A stretch of DNA of 64,000 nt from Bacteroides sp. (GTDB taxonomy: Bacteria; Bacteroidota; Bacteroidia; Bacteroidales; Muribaculaceae). The position numbers and the translations under genes are program-made. The notes under the pieces are model-generated. The model saw only the letters and a program-made list of their open reading frames with translations, was not told the origin of the DNA and did no database searches. The stretch spans positions 82,643 to 146,642 of the forward strand of contig JAAVDX010000014.1 of NCBI GenBank assembly GCA_014801585.1, in the 5' to 3' direction. Positions 37,389 to 45,679 of this stretch are shown piece after piece; within the stretch, counting starts at the first letter, position 1, and each line of letters begins with the position of its first letter.

Positions 37389-37407
37389 GGCGCTGAGAAA
37401 TTGCGCC
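37389..37407 (+). promoter_or_regulatory. Leader hairpin of rplU
   Basis: GGCGC (37389-37393) pairs with GCGCC (37403-37407) around a 9-nt loop in the rplU leader. It could act in autogenous control of L21-L27, as ribosomal protein leaders often do, but the stem is short and unproven. Confidence 0.35.
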
Positions 37408-37449
37408 CGCCCAACGGTCAAACCTATTTAAATCAAATAAATACCCACG

Positions 37450-37773
37450 ATGTACGCAATCGTAGAAATCAAAGGACAGCAGTTCAAAGCTGAAGAAGGC
37501 AAATATCTGTATGTCCACTATCTCGGCGAAGAAACTAAGGAAGGCGATGCAGTCAGCTTCGACAAAGTGCTTCTTCTTGATGCCGACGGCGACGTTAAGG
37601 TCGGTGCTCCTGCCGTTGAAGGTGCAAAAGTTGAATGTGAAGTTCTTACTCCCCTCGTAAAGGGCGAGAAGGTGATCGTCTTCAAGAAGAAACGCCGCAA
37701 AGGCTATCGTCGTAAAAACGGCCATCGCCAGTTCTTCACTAAAGTTCTCATCAAATCTATTGTTAACGCTTAA
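37450..37773 (+). CDS. rplU: Ribosomal protein L21
   Basis: L21 binds 23S rRNA in the large subunit. The 107-residue product begins [20 protein letters not shown], the standard N-terminus, and ends with the basic [13 protein letters not shown] stretch found in the family. rpmA follows after 17 nt, the usual pair. Transcription starts at the promoter at 37328-37359. Confidence 0.98.
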   Translation: MYAIVEIKGQQFKAEEGKYLYVHYLGEETKEGDAVSFDKVLLLDADGDVKVGAPAVEGAKVECEVLTPLVKGEKVIVFKKKRRKGYRRKNGHRQFFTKVLIKSIVNA

Positions 37774-37790
37774 TTCATTCACTCTCAGAT

Positions 37791-38051
37791 ATGGCTCATA
37801 AAAAAGGTGTCGGTAGTTCTAAGAACGGCCGTGAATCAGAAAGCAAACGCCTCGGCGTCAAAATCTTTGGTGGATCCAACTGTAAAGCCGGCAACATCAT
37901 CAAGCGTCAGCGCGGCACTCAGCATCACCCCGGCCTTAACGTAGGCATGGGTAAGGACCACACTCTCTTCGCCCTTATCGATGGTGTAGTAGTATTCACT
38001 ACTGGTAAGGAAGGACGTAAATATATCAACGTTCAACCCCATAACGCATAA
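37791..38051 (+). CDS. rpmA: Ribosomal protein L27
   Basis: L27 sits near the peptidyl transferase centre. The 86-residue product begins [20 protein letters not shown] with the functional N-terminus not preceded by a cleavable extension, and has VKIFGG and [13 protein letters not shown]. It is the last gene of the rplU-rpmA operon, followed by a strong terminator at 38075-38106. Confidence 0.98.
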   Translation: MAHKKGVGSSKNGRESESKRLGVKIFGGSNCKAGNIIKRQRGTQHHPGLNVGMGKDHTLFALIDGVVVFTTGKEGRKYINVQPHNA

Positions 38052-38074
38052 TCATCCGCTCTGCGGATTGACAT

Positions 38075-38106
38075 AAGCCCCGCATCGCTTTCGCGATGCG
38101 GGGCTT
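38075..38106 (+). terminator. Terminator after rpmA
   Basis: A perfect 14-bp GC-rich inverted repeat (AAGCCCCGCATCGC with its complement) has a 4-nt loop (TTTC) and is followed by tatctttttc. Confidence 0.92.
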
Positions 38107-38153
38107 TATCTTTTTCGCTGTTCTTATTTATGATGGAGAAGTTGAGAGCTTAA

Positions 38154-39269
38154 CTATTCTGATTTATGACTATCAGTTGGAGCTTGGGGGGCAGCGACTC
38201 CACGGTCGGATATATATCTTTCGTAATATGCGAGAATAAGAGTTGTAGCGGGCAATGCAATGATCATGCCCAATATTCCCAACAGACTACCCCAGATTGA
38301 CAAGGCCAGCAGAATGACAGCCGGATTCAGCCCCATCTCCTTACCCATGATATGCGGAGTAATTATATAGTCGCATACAGACTGCACCACGAGATACACC
38401 AGCAGGCATTTCCCCATCAGAGCCCAAAAGGTCTCCGGGCCGCCAAGCGACGTAATAAAACATATCAGCGCCACAGGGATAAGAGTGACATACTGAAAAT
38501 AGGGAATCATATATAGGATGCCGACCAGCAGACCCATTACAAGGGAAAGTGGAAGACCTACGAGCCAGAAACCTATGCAATACATCACGCAAGCACATAG
38601 GGCTACGAGCCCTTGCCCACGGAAGTAACTGTTCATAGCCTTTTCAACATCACCGACAATTTCCATAGCCTTCGGACGGACAGAGGTCGGAAATATCTTT
38701 TTAAATCCGCGCACCATCTGGTCATAATCGATAAGTACGAAGATGATGTATATAAACATCAGCGCCCATTCGAGAAGATGAAAAAGCTGCTCTACCGATC
38801 GGCTGACCAGATCCGTCCCTTTGGCAAACATTTTTGTGATATATTCCACATTCAGCACCTTCCGAATCTCCTGAAGGTCGATATTGTTGATATATTCAGT
38901 GATTTCGGCCGGCAGGAAATGGAGCGTAGTCAGATGATGAGAATATCGATCAAGCATTCCTGAAAGCGTATCGATTTCGTCGGCTATCATAGGAGCACAC
39001 AACCATCCAATGCCAAACAGGACTCCCGTAACGAGCAATAATGTCACAATCACTGCGAGCAATCGATTGCGAATCTTCACTTTATTCTGGAAAAATTCTA
39101 CCACAGGATTGAGAAGATATGCTATGAGGCAAGCCGCAAAAAACGGCAACAGGACTCCTGACAGACGGCCGAGCAACCAAAAAACACCTATTGCCACGCA
39201 CACTCCGATTATCGTCCAGACTATCCGGTCACGTGTCCAAAAGGATTTTTCAGAAATCTGAGAGTTCAT
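38154..39269 (-). CDS. AI-2E family transporter (PerM/YdiK type)
   Basis: The 371-residue protein has about eight hydrophobic segments in the family pattern: two at the N-terminus (IVWTIIGVCVAIGVFWLLGR), a soluble stretch, then MFIYIIFVLIDYDQM and the core YFRGQGLVALCACVMYCIG and GLLVGILYMIPYFQ. LNPAVILLALSIWGSLLGILG near the end is a signature. Members move small molecules or act in cell envelope ion balance; AI-2 transport is shown for few of them, so the substrate is open. An 8-bp inverted repeat lies just upstream at 39290-39316. Confidence 0.9.
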   Translation of the reverse strand: MNSQISEKSFWTRDRIVWTIIGVCVAIGVFWLLGRLSGVLLPFFAACLIAYLLNPVVEFFQNKVKIRNRLLAVIVTLLLVTGVLFGIGWLCAPMIADEIDTLSGMLDRYSHHLTTLHFLPAEITEYINNIDLQEIRKVLNVEYITKMFAKGTDLVSRSVEQLFHLLEWALMFIYIIFVLIDYDQMVRGFKKIFPTSVRPKAMEIVGDVEKAMNSYFRGQGLVALCACVMYCIGFWLVGLPLSLVMGLLVGILYMIPYFQYVTLIPVALICFITSLGGPETFWALMGKCLLVYLVVQSVCDYIITPHIMGKEMGLNPAVILLALSIWGSLLGILGMIIALPATTLILAYYERYISDRGVAAPQAPTDSHKSE

Positions 39270-39289
39270 TGGATCTTACTTTTTATTTA

Positions 39290-39316
39290 TTCAGATTCAT
39301 TATGATTTAATCTGAA
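39290..39316. repeat. Inverted repeat upstream of the AI-2E gene
   Basis: TTCAGATT (39290-39297) and AATCTGAA (39309-39316) are exact complements with an 11-nt spacer. It lies between the SDR stop and the AI-2E start on the minus strand. It may be an operator or a weak hairpin. Confidence 0.4.
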
Positions 39317-39345
39317 CTATTAACGCGGACATGGCAAAGAAAGTT

Positions 39346-40095
39346 TCAGGAATTTCTTACGATTATGCTGCCGTTGGCCTGATGAGTGGCAAGAATCAGC
39401 ATCTCCGCAATCTGGACATGCTCCGGGGCTTCGGCAGCATAAACAGCAGCGGCGGCTATATCGTCGCCTGTCAGCGGAGTGATTCCCTTATATACGTTGT
39501 CAGCGCGCTCGTCATCGCCGTGGAAACGGACATTGCTGAAGTTGGTCTCTACAAGGCCGGGCTTAAGCAGAGTCACTCTGACTGCTGAATGAGCCACGTC
39601 GATACGCAGGCCGTCGGTCAATGCTTTTACGGCTGCTTTGGTAGCACAATATACGTTACCGTTGGCGTAAGCTGCGTCTCCTGCAACCGAACCGATATTA
39701 ATCACATGACCATGATTGCGCTTCACCATATCGGGTACAATCAAGCGGGTCATCGTCAGAAGTCCTTTGATATTGGTGTCAATCATCGTGTCCCAATCCT
39801 GATAGTCGCCTTCATATTCGGGTTCGAGCCCGAGAGCAAGCCCGGCATTGTTCACGAGCACATCAATATTGCGCCATTCTTCCGGTAAAGAGGCTACAGC
39901 CGTCTCAGCAGCTTTGCGATCACGCACGTCAAACTCGAGGGTATATATATCTTCTTTGAATTCTTCGCGAAACTCCTGAAGCCGACGGCCATTGCGACCG
40001 GTAGCTATCACTCTGTAATTGTTCATGAGAAAGGCTCTCATACAAGCCTCTCCGATGCCACTCGTGGCACCCGTCACCATTGCTATCTTAATCAT
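39346..40095 (-). CDS. SDR family NAD(P)-dependent oxidoreductase (YdfG-like)
   Basis: The 249-residue protein is a classical short-chain dehydrogenase: cofactor motif TGATSGIGEA at the start, NNAGLALG, the catalytic YCATKAAVKAL (Tyr-x3-Lys) and INIGSVAGDAAY with the Ser. An Arg-rich turn after the first strand (ATGRNGRRLQ) suggests NADP. YdfG-type members oxidise 3-hydroxy acids such as serine and its analogues, which is a possible role. A 13-bp inverted repeat lies in its promoter region. Confidence 0.9.
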   Translation of the reverse strand: MIKIAMVTGATSGIGEACMRAFLMNNYRVIATGRNGRRLQEFREEFKEDIYTLEFDVRDRKAAETAVASLPEEWRNIDVLVNNAGLALGLEPEYEGDYQDWDTMIDTNIKGLLTMTRLIVPDMVKRNHGHVINIGSVAGDAAYANGNVYCATKAAVKALTDGLRIDVAHSAVRVTLLKPGLVETNFSNVRFHGDDERADNVYKGITPLTGDDIAAAAVYAAEAPEHVQIAEMLILATHQANGSIIVRNS

Positions 40096-40135
40096 GGATT
40101 GTACTTATTTTTTGGGTTTTATGGTAATATTCCTA

Positions 40136-40167
40136 TTAAATAAAGGTACATAGATACCTTTATTTAA
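40136..40167. promoter_or_regulatory. Operator-like inverted repeat between the SDR and GH3 genes
   Basis: TTAAATAAAGGTA (40136-40148) is followed after 6 nt by its exact reverse complement (40155-40167). It sits just downstream of a minus-strand -7 box at 40178-40185, so a bound protein could block SDR transcription, or the RNA could fold in the SDR leader. The arms are AT-rich except for the central GGTA/TACC. Confidence 0.6.
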
Positions 40168-40177
40168 AATTTCTTTG

Positions 40178-40185
40178 CAAATATA
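40178..40185 (-). promoter_or_regulatory. Candidate -7 element of the SDR gene
   Basis: On the minus strand TATATTTG matches TAnnTTTG. No well-spaced -33 element was found. The predicted transcript starts about 10 nt before the palindrome. Confidence 0.45.
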
Positions 40186-40209
40186 GGTAAAAATATCGAA
40201 TTTTTTCTC

Positions 40210-40217
40210 TACATTTG
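40210..40217 (+). promoter_or_regulatory. Candidate -7 element of the GH3 gene
   Basis: TACATTTG matches TAnnTTTG; the leader would be 31-43 nt depending on the start codon. No -33 element is clear. Confidence 0.5.
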
Positions 40218-40263
40218 TAATCAAATAAATTTTCTACAAACTCTCTCTCCGATGTTACCTTAC

Positions 40264-42513
40264 ATGAAAAAGATTTTTATAGGAATGGCCATGGCGGCCT
40301 CAGTAGCAGCCGTATGGGCTGCTACCCCGGTCTATCTCGATGAGACCCAACCCCTCGATTTGAGAGTGCAGGATGCTCTATCGCGTATGACAACAGCTGA
40401 GAAAATTGCGATTATCCATGCCCAGAGTAAGTTCAGCTCGCCGGGTGTACAGCGTCTCGGTATTCCCGGAATATGGTGTACTGATGGTCCTCACGGCATA
40501 CGTCCCGATGTGCTTTGGGATGAATGGGAACAGGCCGGCGCAACGAATGACTCCTGCGTAGCCTTCCCGGCTCTCACCTGCCTTGCAGCCACCTGGAATC
40601 CCGAGATGTCGGCTCTCTATGGAAAGTCGATTGGTGAGGAGGCGCGCTACCGCAACAAGAATGTGCTTTTAGGTCCGGGCGTAAATATCAACCGTACTCC
40701 CCTCAACGGACGCAACTTTGAATATATGGGTGAGGATCCTTGGCTGGCATCACGGATGGTAGTGCCCTATATCACAGAAGTGCAGAAAAATGGCGTAGCC
40801 GCCTGCGTTAAGCATTATGCTCTTAATAATCAGGAGGTCGATCGCGATCACGCAAATGTACTCGTCGACGACCGCACGCTTCATGAAATCTATCTTCCCG
40901 GCTTTAAAGCCGCTGTCACAGAAGGCGGAGCATGGTCGATTATGCCGGGCTATAATAAATACAACGGTGACCATGCCTGCGAAAACAGCGTGCTGCTCCT
41001 TGATATCCTGAAAGGCGACTGGGGCTTCGATGGGGTCGCTATCAGCGACTGGGGCGCAGTTCATAATACCGACAAGGTAGCGACTAACGGTCTGGATATG
41101 GAGTTCGGTTCCTGGACCAATGGTCTGAACTGGGGTGCCAGCAATGCCTATGACAATTATTTCCTTGCAAAACCCTATGCCGAGAAAATTGAGAAGGGTG
41201 AATTGCCCATGTCGGACCTTGATGATAAGGCTGCCCGCGTGCTTCGACTGATCATGCGCACTGAAATGGATCGCAATCGACCCTACGGCTCTCTCAATAG
41301 TGATGAGCATTATGCAGCAGCTCGTAAGATCGGAGGTGAGGGGATCGTACTTCTTAAGAATGAAGGAAATCTCTTACCCGTGAAACCCTCAACGAAAAAA
41401 ATTCTCGTAGTAGGCGAAAACGCTATCAAGATGATGACTGTGGGGGGTGGCTCTTCATCACTGAAGGTGCAGCGCGAGACACTTCCGCTCGACGGTCTCA
41501 GGCGAGCTGCCTCTGAAAAGGGGATCGAACTCGAATATGAACGTGGCTACGTCGGCGATGTCGGTGGCGAATACAATGGTGTGACCACCGGTCAGGATCT
41601 TAACGACAGCCGTTCGGCCGATCAGCTCATCGCGGATGCGGTCAGCAAAGCGAAAGAGGCCGATATGGTAATCTTCGTAGGAGGTCTTAACAAGGCTGAT
41701 CATCAGGATGCCGAAGGCACCGACCGTGAAGATTTTGCACTACCCTATAATCAAGGTGCAGTAATTGAAGCCCTGGCCGCTGCAAATCCTAATACGATAG
41801 TAGTAAATCTTACAGGAAATCCCTACTCGATGGAATGGAAAGATAAGGTTCCGGCAATCGTGCAGGGATGGTATATCGGTTCGGAAGCAGGAAATGCAAT
41901 CGCCGACGTATTATTCGGTGAAGTCAATCCTTCCGGCAAACTTCCCTTCACATTCGCGAAGTCGCTTACCGATTACGCAGCTCACGCTTCCGGAGATCAG
42001 ACTATGTATCCCGGTAAAGACGGAGATGTAGTATATAAGGAGGGACTTGATGTAGGTTACCGCTACACGGATCGTCTTAAACCCTCTCGTGTAAACTATG
42101 CTTTCGGCCACGGATTGAGCTACACGACATTCGATCTCGGCACACCTAAAGTTGAGAATCCTTCAGCTGCAAGATATACTGTGACCATACCCGTCAAGAA
42201 TACCGGTGATCGTACCGGGGCAGAGGTCGTGCAGGGTTATGTACGCGACGTGAAGAGCAGTGTGCGCCGTCCGATTAAGGAACTCAAGGCATTCAATAAG
42301 GTTGAGGTCGCTCCCGGCGAAACGGCGGATGTCACCCTGACCTTCGATCCATCATCCTTTGCTTTCTACAATGACAAGACCGGACTTTGGACAGTAGAAC
42401 CCGGAAAGTTCGAACTCCTCATAGGCACATCTTCCGATGATATCAAGGCTCGTATCCCGGTCAATATCACATCTCCCATGACCTGGAAAGACTCGGAAAA
42501 GATTCCGGACTAA
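40264..42513 (+). CDS. Glycoside hydrolase family 3 beta-glucosidase
   Basis: GH3 enzymes remove beta-linked glucose or xylose from oligosaccharide ends. After a signal peptide (AASVAAVWAATP) the (beta/alpha)8 domain carries WCTDGPHGIRPD and the nucleophile Asp262 in VAISDWGAV, counted from the ATG at 40264. A C-terminal alpha/beta domain and an Fn3-like domain (VKNTGDRTGAEVVQGYVRD) follow. The 40252 start is also possible. It is probably periplasmic and can finish beta-glucan oligosaccharides made by the GH16 and GH5 enzymes 7-12 kb downstream, although it is not adjacent. Confidence 0.93.
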   Translation: MKKIFIGMAMAASVAAVWAATPVYLDETQPLDLRVQDALSRMTTAEKIAIIHAQSKFSSPGVQRLGIPGIWCTDGPHGIRPDVLWDEWEQAGATNDSCVAFPALTCLAATWNPEMSALYGKSIGEEARYRNKNVLLGPGVNINRTPLNGRNFEYMGEDPWLASRMVVPYITEVQKNGVAACVKHYALNNQEVDRDHANVLVDDRTLHEIYLPGFKAAVTEGGAWSIMPGYNKYNGDHACENSVLLLDILKGDWGFDGVAISDWGAVHNTDKVATNGLDMEFGSWTNGLNWGASNAYDNYFLAKPYAEKIEKGELPMSDLDDKAARVLRLIMRTEMDRNRPYGSLNSDEHYAAARKIGGEGIVLLKNEGNLLPVKPSTKKILVVGENAIKMMTVGGGSSSLKVQRETLPLDGLRRAASEKGIELEYERGYVGDVGGEYNGVTTGQDLNDSRSADQLIADAVSKAKEADMVIFVGGLNKADHQDAEGTDREDFALPYNQGAVIEALAAANPNTIVVNLTGNPYSMEWKDKVPAIVQGWYIGSEAGNAIADVLFGEVNPSGKLPFTFAKSLTDYAAHASGDQTMYPGKDGDVVYKEGLDVGYRYTDRLKPSRVNYAFGHGLSYTTFDLGTPKVENPSAARYTVTIPVKNTGDRTGAEVVQGYVRDVKSSVRRPIKELKAFNKVEVAPGETADVTLTFDPSSFAFYNDKTGLWTVEPGKFELLIGTSSDDIKARIPVNITSPMTWKDSEKIPD

Positions 42514-42539
42514 CATATATTTCCTACATACAGAACTAA

Positions 42540-42582
42540 CGGGTGTGCGTCGCATTGTCTGCCGACGCACACCCGCTTTTTT
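42540..42582 (+). terminator. Terminator after the GH3 gene
   Basis: CGGGTGTGCGTCG (42540-42552) pairs exactly with CGACGCACACCCG (42563-42575), loop 10 nt, followed by cttttttc. Confidence 0.9.
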
Positions 42583-42625
42583 CATCTCTACAAAAGTCTG
42601 CAACCCGTTTGCACGAATTGTTTTG

Positions 42626-42633
42626 TAACTTTG
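42626..42633 (+). promoter_or_regulatory. -7 element of the HMA/ATPase operon
   Basis: TAACTTTG matches TAnnTTTG; the leader to the ATG at 42711 is about 75 nt. A TTTG lies 14 bp upstream, shorter than ideal spacing. Confidence 0.5.
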
Positions 42634-42710
42634 CTTCCGTAAAGCTTGAAAGGAGAACATAATTCCGATCACCCTTGCAAATTATGTTAAACTTTAAAAA
42701 TGTCACGAAT

Positions 42711-42926
42711 ATGAAAAAGACTTATAAGATTGAAGTGGATTGCGCTAATTGCGCTAACCTCATAGAAGCGGCTACGAAGAAAGTGGAAGGTGTGAAAGAT
42801 GCTTCAGTAGCCTTCATGACTCAGAAAATGAAAGTTGAATTTGAAGACGATGCCGACGCTGAAAGCGTAATGGCTGACGTTCTTAAAGCCGCCAAGAAGA
42901 TCGAACCGGACTTTGAGATACTCTAA
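42711..42926 (+). CDS. Heavy-metal-associated (HMA) domain protein
   Basis: From ATG 42711 the product has 71 residues and is one HMA domain (ferredoxin-like fold). The metal-binding CxxC is C11 and C14 in VDCANCANLIE; the rest (VEGVKDASVAFMTQKMKVEF) is a typical continuation. It lies 92 nt before a P-type ATPase that lacks its own N-terminal HMA domain, so it probably feeds metal to that pump or regulates it. CANC (instead of GMTCxxC) and the partner suggest zinc or cadmium rather than copper. Confidence 0.9.
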   Translation: MKKTYKIEVDCANCANLIEAATKKVEGVKDASVAFMTQKMKVEFEDDADAESVMADVLKAAKKIEPDFEIL

Positions 42927-43018
42927 TCCTGACAACAGGGCTTCGGCAACTGAAAGTTTGGCAAGAGTCTGACAGCAATATCTCCCTTACAAATAATTTA
43001 CTATAAAAACACACTACT

Positions 43019-44941
43019 ATGAATAAGAAACAGCGCAAGGCACTCCTACGAATCATCGTTGCAACCGTGCTGACGATCGCTCTGATAATTATTAATCCGG
43101 GCGGCTGGATTCGCCTCGGACTTTACCTTATCGTCTATCTGATTATCGGGGGCGATATTCTGAAGAAAGCCTGGAGAGGAATCCTCAACGGCCGTGTATT
43201 TGACGAAAATTTCCTCATGGCCGTCGCTACAGTCGGGGCGTTCGCCCTCGCTATATATGAGAAGAGCGGAGACTATCTGGAGGCAATTGCCGTCATGCTG
43301 TTTTATCAGGTAGGTGAATTCTTCCAGAGCTATGCCGTTGGTAAAAGCCGACGCAATATTGCAGCTCTGATGGATATACGGCCGGATTATGCCAACGTGG
43401 AGGAAGACGGTGAGATCGCAAAGGTCGACCCGGATGATGTAGAGATCGGGCAGACAATCCTCGTCAGGCCCGGAGAAAAGATACCTATTGACGGTGTGGT
43501 AATCGAAGGGGAATCCTCTCTCAACACATCGGCACTGACAGGGGAATCACTTCCGAGAGAAGTGCGGCCGGGAGATGAAGTGATCAGCGGAAGTATCAAT
43601 GAATCCGGTCAGCTGAAAATCCGCACAACGAAGGAATTCGGAGAATCCACTGTGTCAAAGATTCTGGAACTCGTGGAGGATTCTGCGACACATAAGTCAC
43701 ACTCGGAAGATTTTATCTCTCGGTTCGCGCGAATCTATACTCCGGTTGTGTGCTACGGAGCATTGGCCTTGGCGCTGCTTCCTCCGATCTTCCTTATGAT
43801 TTTTAAGGGAGCCCCGTTAGACTTCGCTACTTTTGAGACATGGATTTATCGAGCTCTCGTATTCCTCGTAATCAGTTGTCCGTGTGCTCTGGTAATCAGT
43901 ATTCCTTTGTCATTCTTTGCAGGAATCGGAGGGGCAAGCCGACAGGGTATCCTCGTGAAGGGAGGCAATATCCTTGAGACTCTTTCAAAGGTAAAGACTG
44001 TAGTATTTGATAAGACCGGTACCTTGACAAAGGGAGTGTTTGAGGTAAACGCTGTGCATGATCCTTCTGATCGGGAACTTACTGATTCTGATCTCAACAC
44101 ACTCAAATCTCAGTTGCTGGAATATGCCGCCATAGCGGAATCTTCATCCACTCACCCCATCGGATTGTCAATAAGGAAAGCTTTCGGCAAGAGAATTGAC
44201 AGGTCGCGACTGTCAGAAATGAAAGAGATAAGCGGTGAGGGTATTATCTGCCGTATAGATGGAAGGGAAATTGCCGCCGGCAATGAGCGGCTAATGCGCA
44301 GATTAGAGTTAGAACCTTGTGAATGTCACACTTCGGGTACAATAGTACACGTCGCTATCGACGGTCGCTATGCAGGTCATATAGTATTGGGCGACGTTGT
44401 GAAACCATCATCCGCAGAGTCCATACGCTCACTTAAGAGAGCTGGCGTCGGGAAGACGGTCATGCTGACGGGAGATACTCAGGACGTTGCCCGAGAGGTT
44501 GCGTCGCAACTTGGTATCGATGAAGTCCACAGCCAATTGCTGCCGGCGAATAAGGTAGAACGAATAGAAAGTCTTATTTCAAATGAGCAGCCGGGAGGAA
44601 AGGTCGCATTTGTCGGTGATGGCATCAATGATGCCCCCGTGCTTACAAGGGCTGATATCGGAATTGCCATGGGAGCGATGGGAAGCGATGCAGCAATCGA
44701 AGCTGCGGACGTAGTGCTGATGGATGACGACCCGCATAAGATATCCTTAGCTATCCGTTCTTCAAAGAAATGCCTGCGGATAGTATGGGAAAATATCTAC
44801 ATGGCAATCGGCATTAAGGGAATATGTCTGATTCTTGGTATCTTCGGCATAGTCAACATGTGGCTGGCCATCTTTGCAGACGTTGGCGTCATGATTCTCG
44901 CCGTACTCAATGCAATGAGAGCCCTACGGACACCTCGCTAA
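43019..44941 (+). CDS. Zn/Cd-type heavy metal P-type ATPase (P1B)
   Basis: The 640-residue pump exports a soft metal ion using ATP. Motifs: TGESLP actuator loop, ISCPCALVIS with the CPC metal site (C287 and C289), phosphorylated Asp331 in FDKTGTLTKG, the HP motif in SSTHPIG, and GDGINDAPVL. A late Asp in IFADVGVMILAV matches the Zn/Cd/Pb subgroup (P1B-2). The N-terminal HMA domain usual for ZntA is missing and is encoded by the separate upstream gene. No adjacent metal regulator was seen. Confidence 0.93.
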   Translation: MNKKQRKALLRIIVATVLTIALIIINPGGWIRLGLYLIVYLIIGGDILKKAWRGILNGRVFDENFLMAVATVGAFALAIYEKSGDYLEAIAVMLFYQVGEFFQSYAVGKSRRNIAALMDIRPDYANVEEDGEIAKVDPDDVEIGQTILVRPGEKIPIDGVVIEGESSLNTSALTGESLPREVRPGDEVISGSINESGQLKIRTTKEFGESTVSKILELVEDSATHKSHSEDFISRFARIYTPVVCYGALALALLPPIFLMIFKGAPLDFATFETWIYRALVFLVISCPCALVISIPLSFFAGIGGASRQGILVKGGNILETLSKVKTVVFDKTGTLTKGVFEVNAVHDPSDRELTDSDLNTLKSQLLEYAAIAESSSTHPIGLSIRKAFGKRIDRSRLSEMKEISGEGIICRIDGREIAAGNERLMRRLELEPCECHTSGTIVHVAIDGRYAGHIVLGDVVKPSSAESIRSLKRAGVGKTVMLTGDTQDVAREVASQLGIDEVHSQLLPANKVERIESLISNEQPGGKVAFVGDGINDAPVLTRADIGIAMGAMGSDAAIEAADVVLMDDDPHKISLAIRSSKKCLRIVWENIYMAIGIKGICLILGIFGIVNMWLAIFADVGVMILAVLNAMRALRTPR

Positions 44942-44971
44942 ACCTTTACCCTCGAAAACGCTAATGTTACC

Positions 44972-44997
44972 CCTCGTAAACACTAACGTTTCCGAGG
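44972..44997. terminator. Hairpin between the ATPase and pabC genes
   Basis: CCTCGTAAAC and GTTTCCGAGG can pair in nine of ten positions around a 6-nt loop. It lies between convergent genes. No strong T-run follows, so its strength is doubtful. The region also holds two imperfect 22-nt tandem copies (44951-44972 and 44973-44994, 17 of 22 identical). Confidence 0.4.
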
Positions 44998-45005
44998 AGT
45001 AATGG

Positions 45006-45629
45006 CTAAATATGAATATGGTCAATTGGGATACATGGAGCGACAGATAAAGGCATCATGGCGTTGATCATTATGGCTTCTGTCAGCCCGAGTGGATTCC
45101 CGGGCTTTATATCGGCAAGAGTCAAATCTTGCTCTATGGCCTCACTCATATTCAACAGACTTTGTAGCATTACCCCCCTTAACAGAGGCTTCGACGGAGT
45201 ATATAGCTTTCCTTTATTGCTTCGGAAGAGAAGATTCGTATAGGAAGTATCTGTAATCAAACCGTCACGAAGAATAATAACTTCGTCACTATCTTCTTTA
45301 GCCGAAGCGAGATCAACAAGTATGCTCCGATCTGCATTTTTGAGATGATAATCTATGGCAGATCCGCCCTCAACTATCTTAAGACTATTGACCTTTCTCG
45401 GAACATATACCTCTAACTCAACCTTCTTAATTTCTCGACTATATATCAACCGACATTTATATAGACCGACATCAGGAATCGGTGTCACATTATCAAGTGC
45501 CGACTTTAAGTCAGGAACCGTGTTGCTCCTTCCGAATACCTCGTAAATAGTGCGCTCCATCCGCTGTTGGTGGAGAGCAAGATGGTGGAATATTCCGTTC
45601 TCAAGTCGAATCGTCTCTATAAATTCCAT
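45006..45629 (-). CDS. pabC: Aminotransferase class IV, probable aminodeoxychorismate lyase
   Basis: PabC splits aminodeoxychorismate to p-aminobenzoate and pyruvate for folate synthesis. The 207-residue protein is short for class IV enzymes but keeps the PLP lysine region LYKCRLIYSR, ILRDGLITDTSYTNLLF and a C-terminal LTEAIMINAMMPLS. It follows pabB on the minus strand by 50 nt, and pabA is divergent, so the three folate genes lie together. A branched-chain aminotransferase role is less likely because of the neighbours and length. Confidence 0.85.
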   Translation of the reverse strand: MEFIETIRLENGIFHHLALHQQRMERTIYEVFGRSNTVPDLKSALDNVTPIPDVGLYKCRLIYSREIKKVELEVYVPRKVNSLKIVEGGSAIDYHLKNADRSILVDLASAKEDSDEVIILRDGLITDTSYTNLLFRSNKGKLYTPSKPLLRGVMLQSLLNMSEAIEQDLTLADIKPGNPLGLTEAIMINAMMPLSVAPCIPIDHIHI

Positions 45630-45679
45630 AAAGCAAGATGACTGTCAGGGAGTCTTTGGGGGATTAAGTTTGTAAGTTA

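Noticed and set aside
44951..44994. Two imperfect 22-nt tandem copies as the start of a CRISPR array.
   Set aside because: Only two copies, no spacers of separate sequence, and no cas genes in the window.
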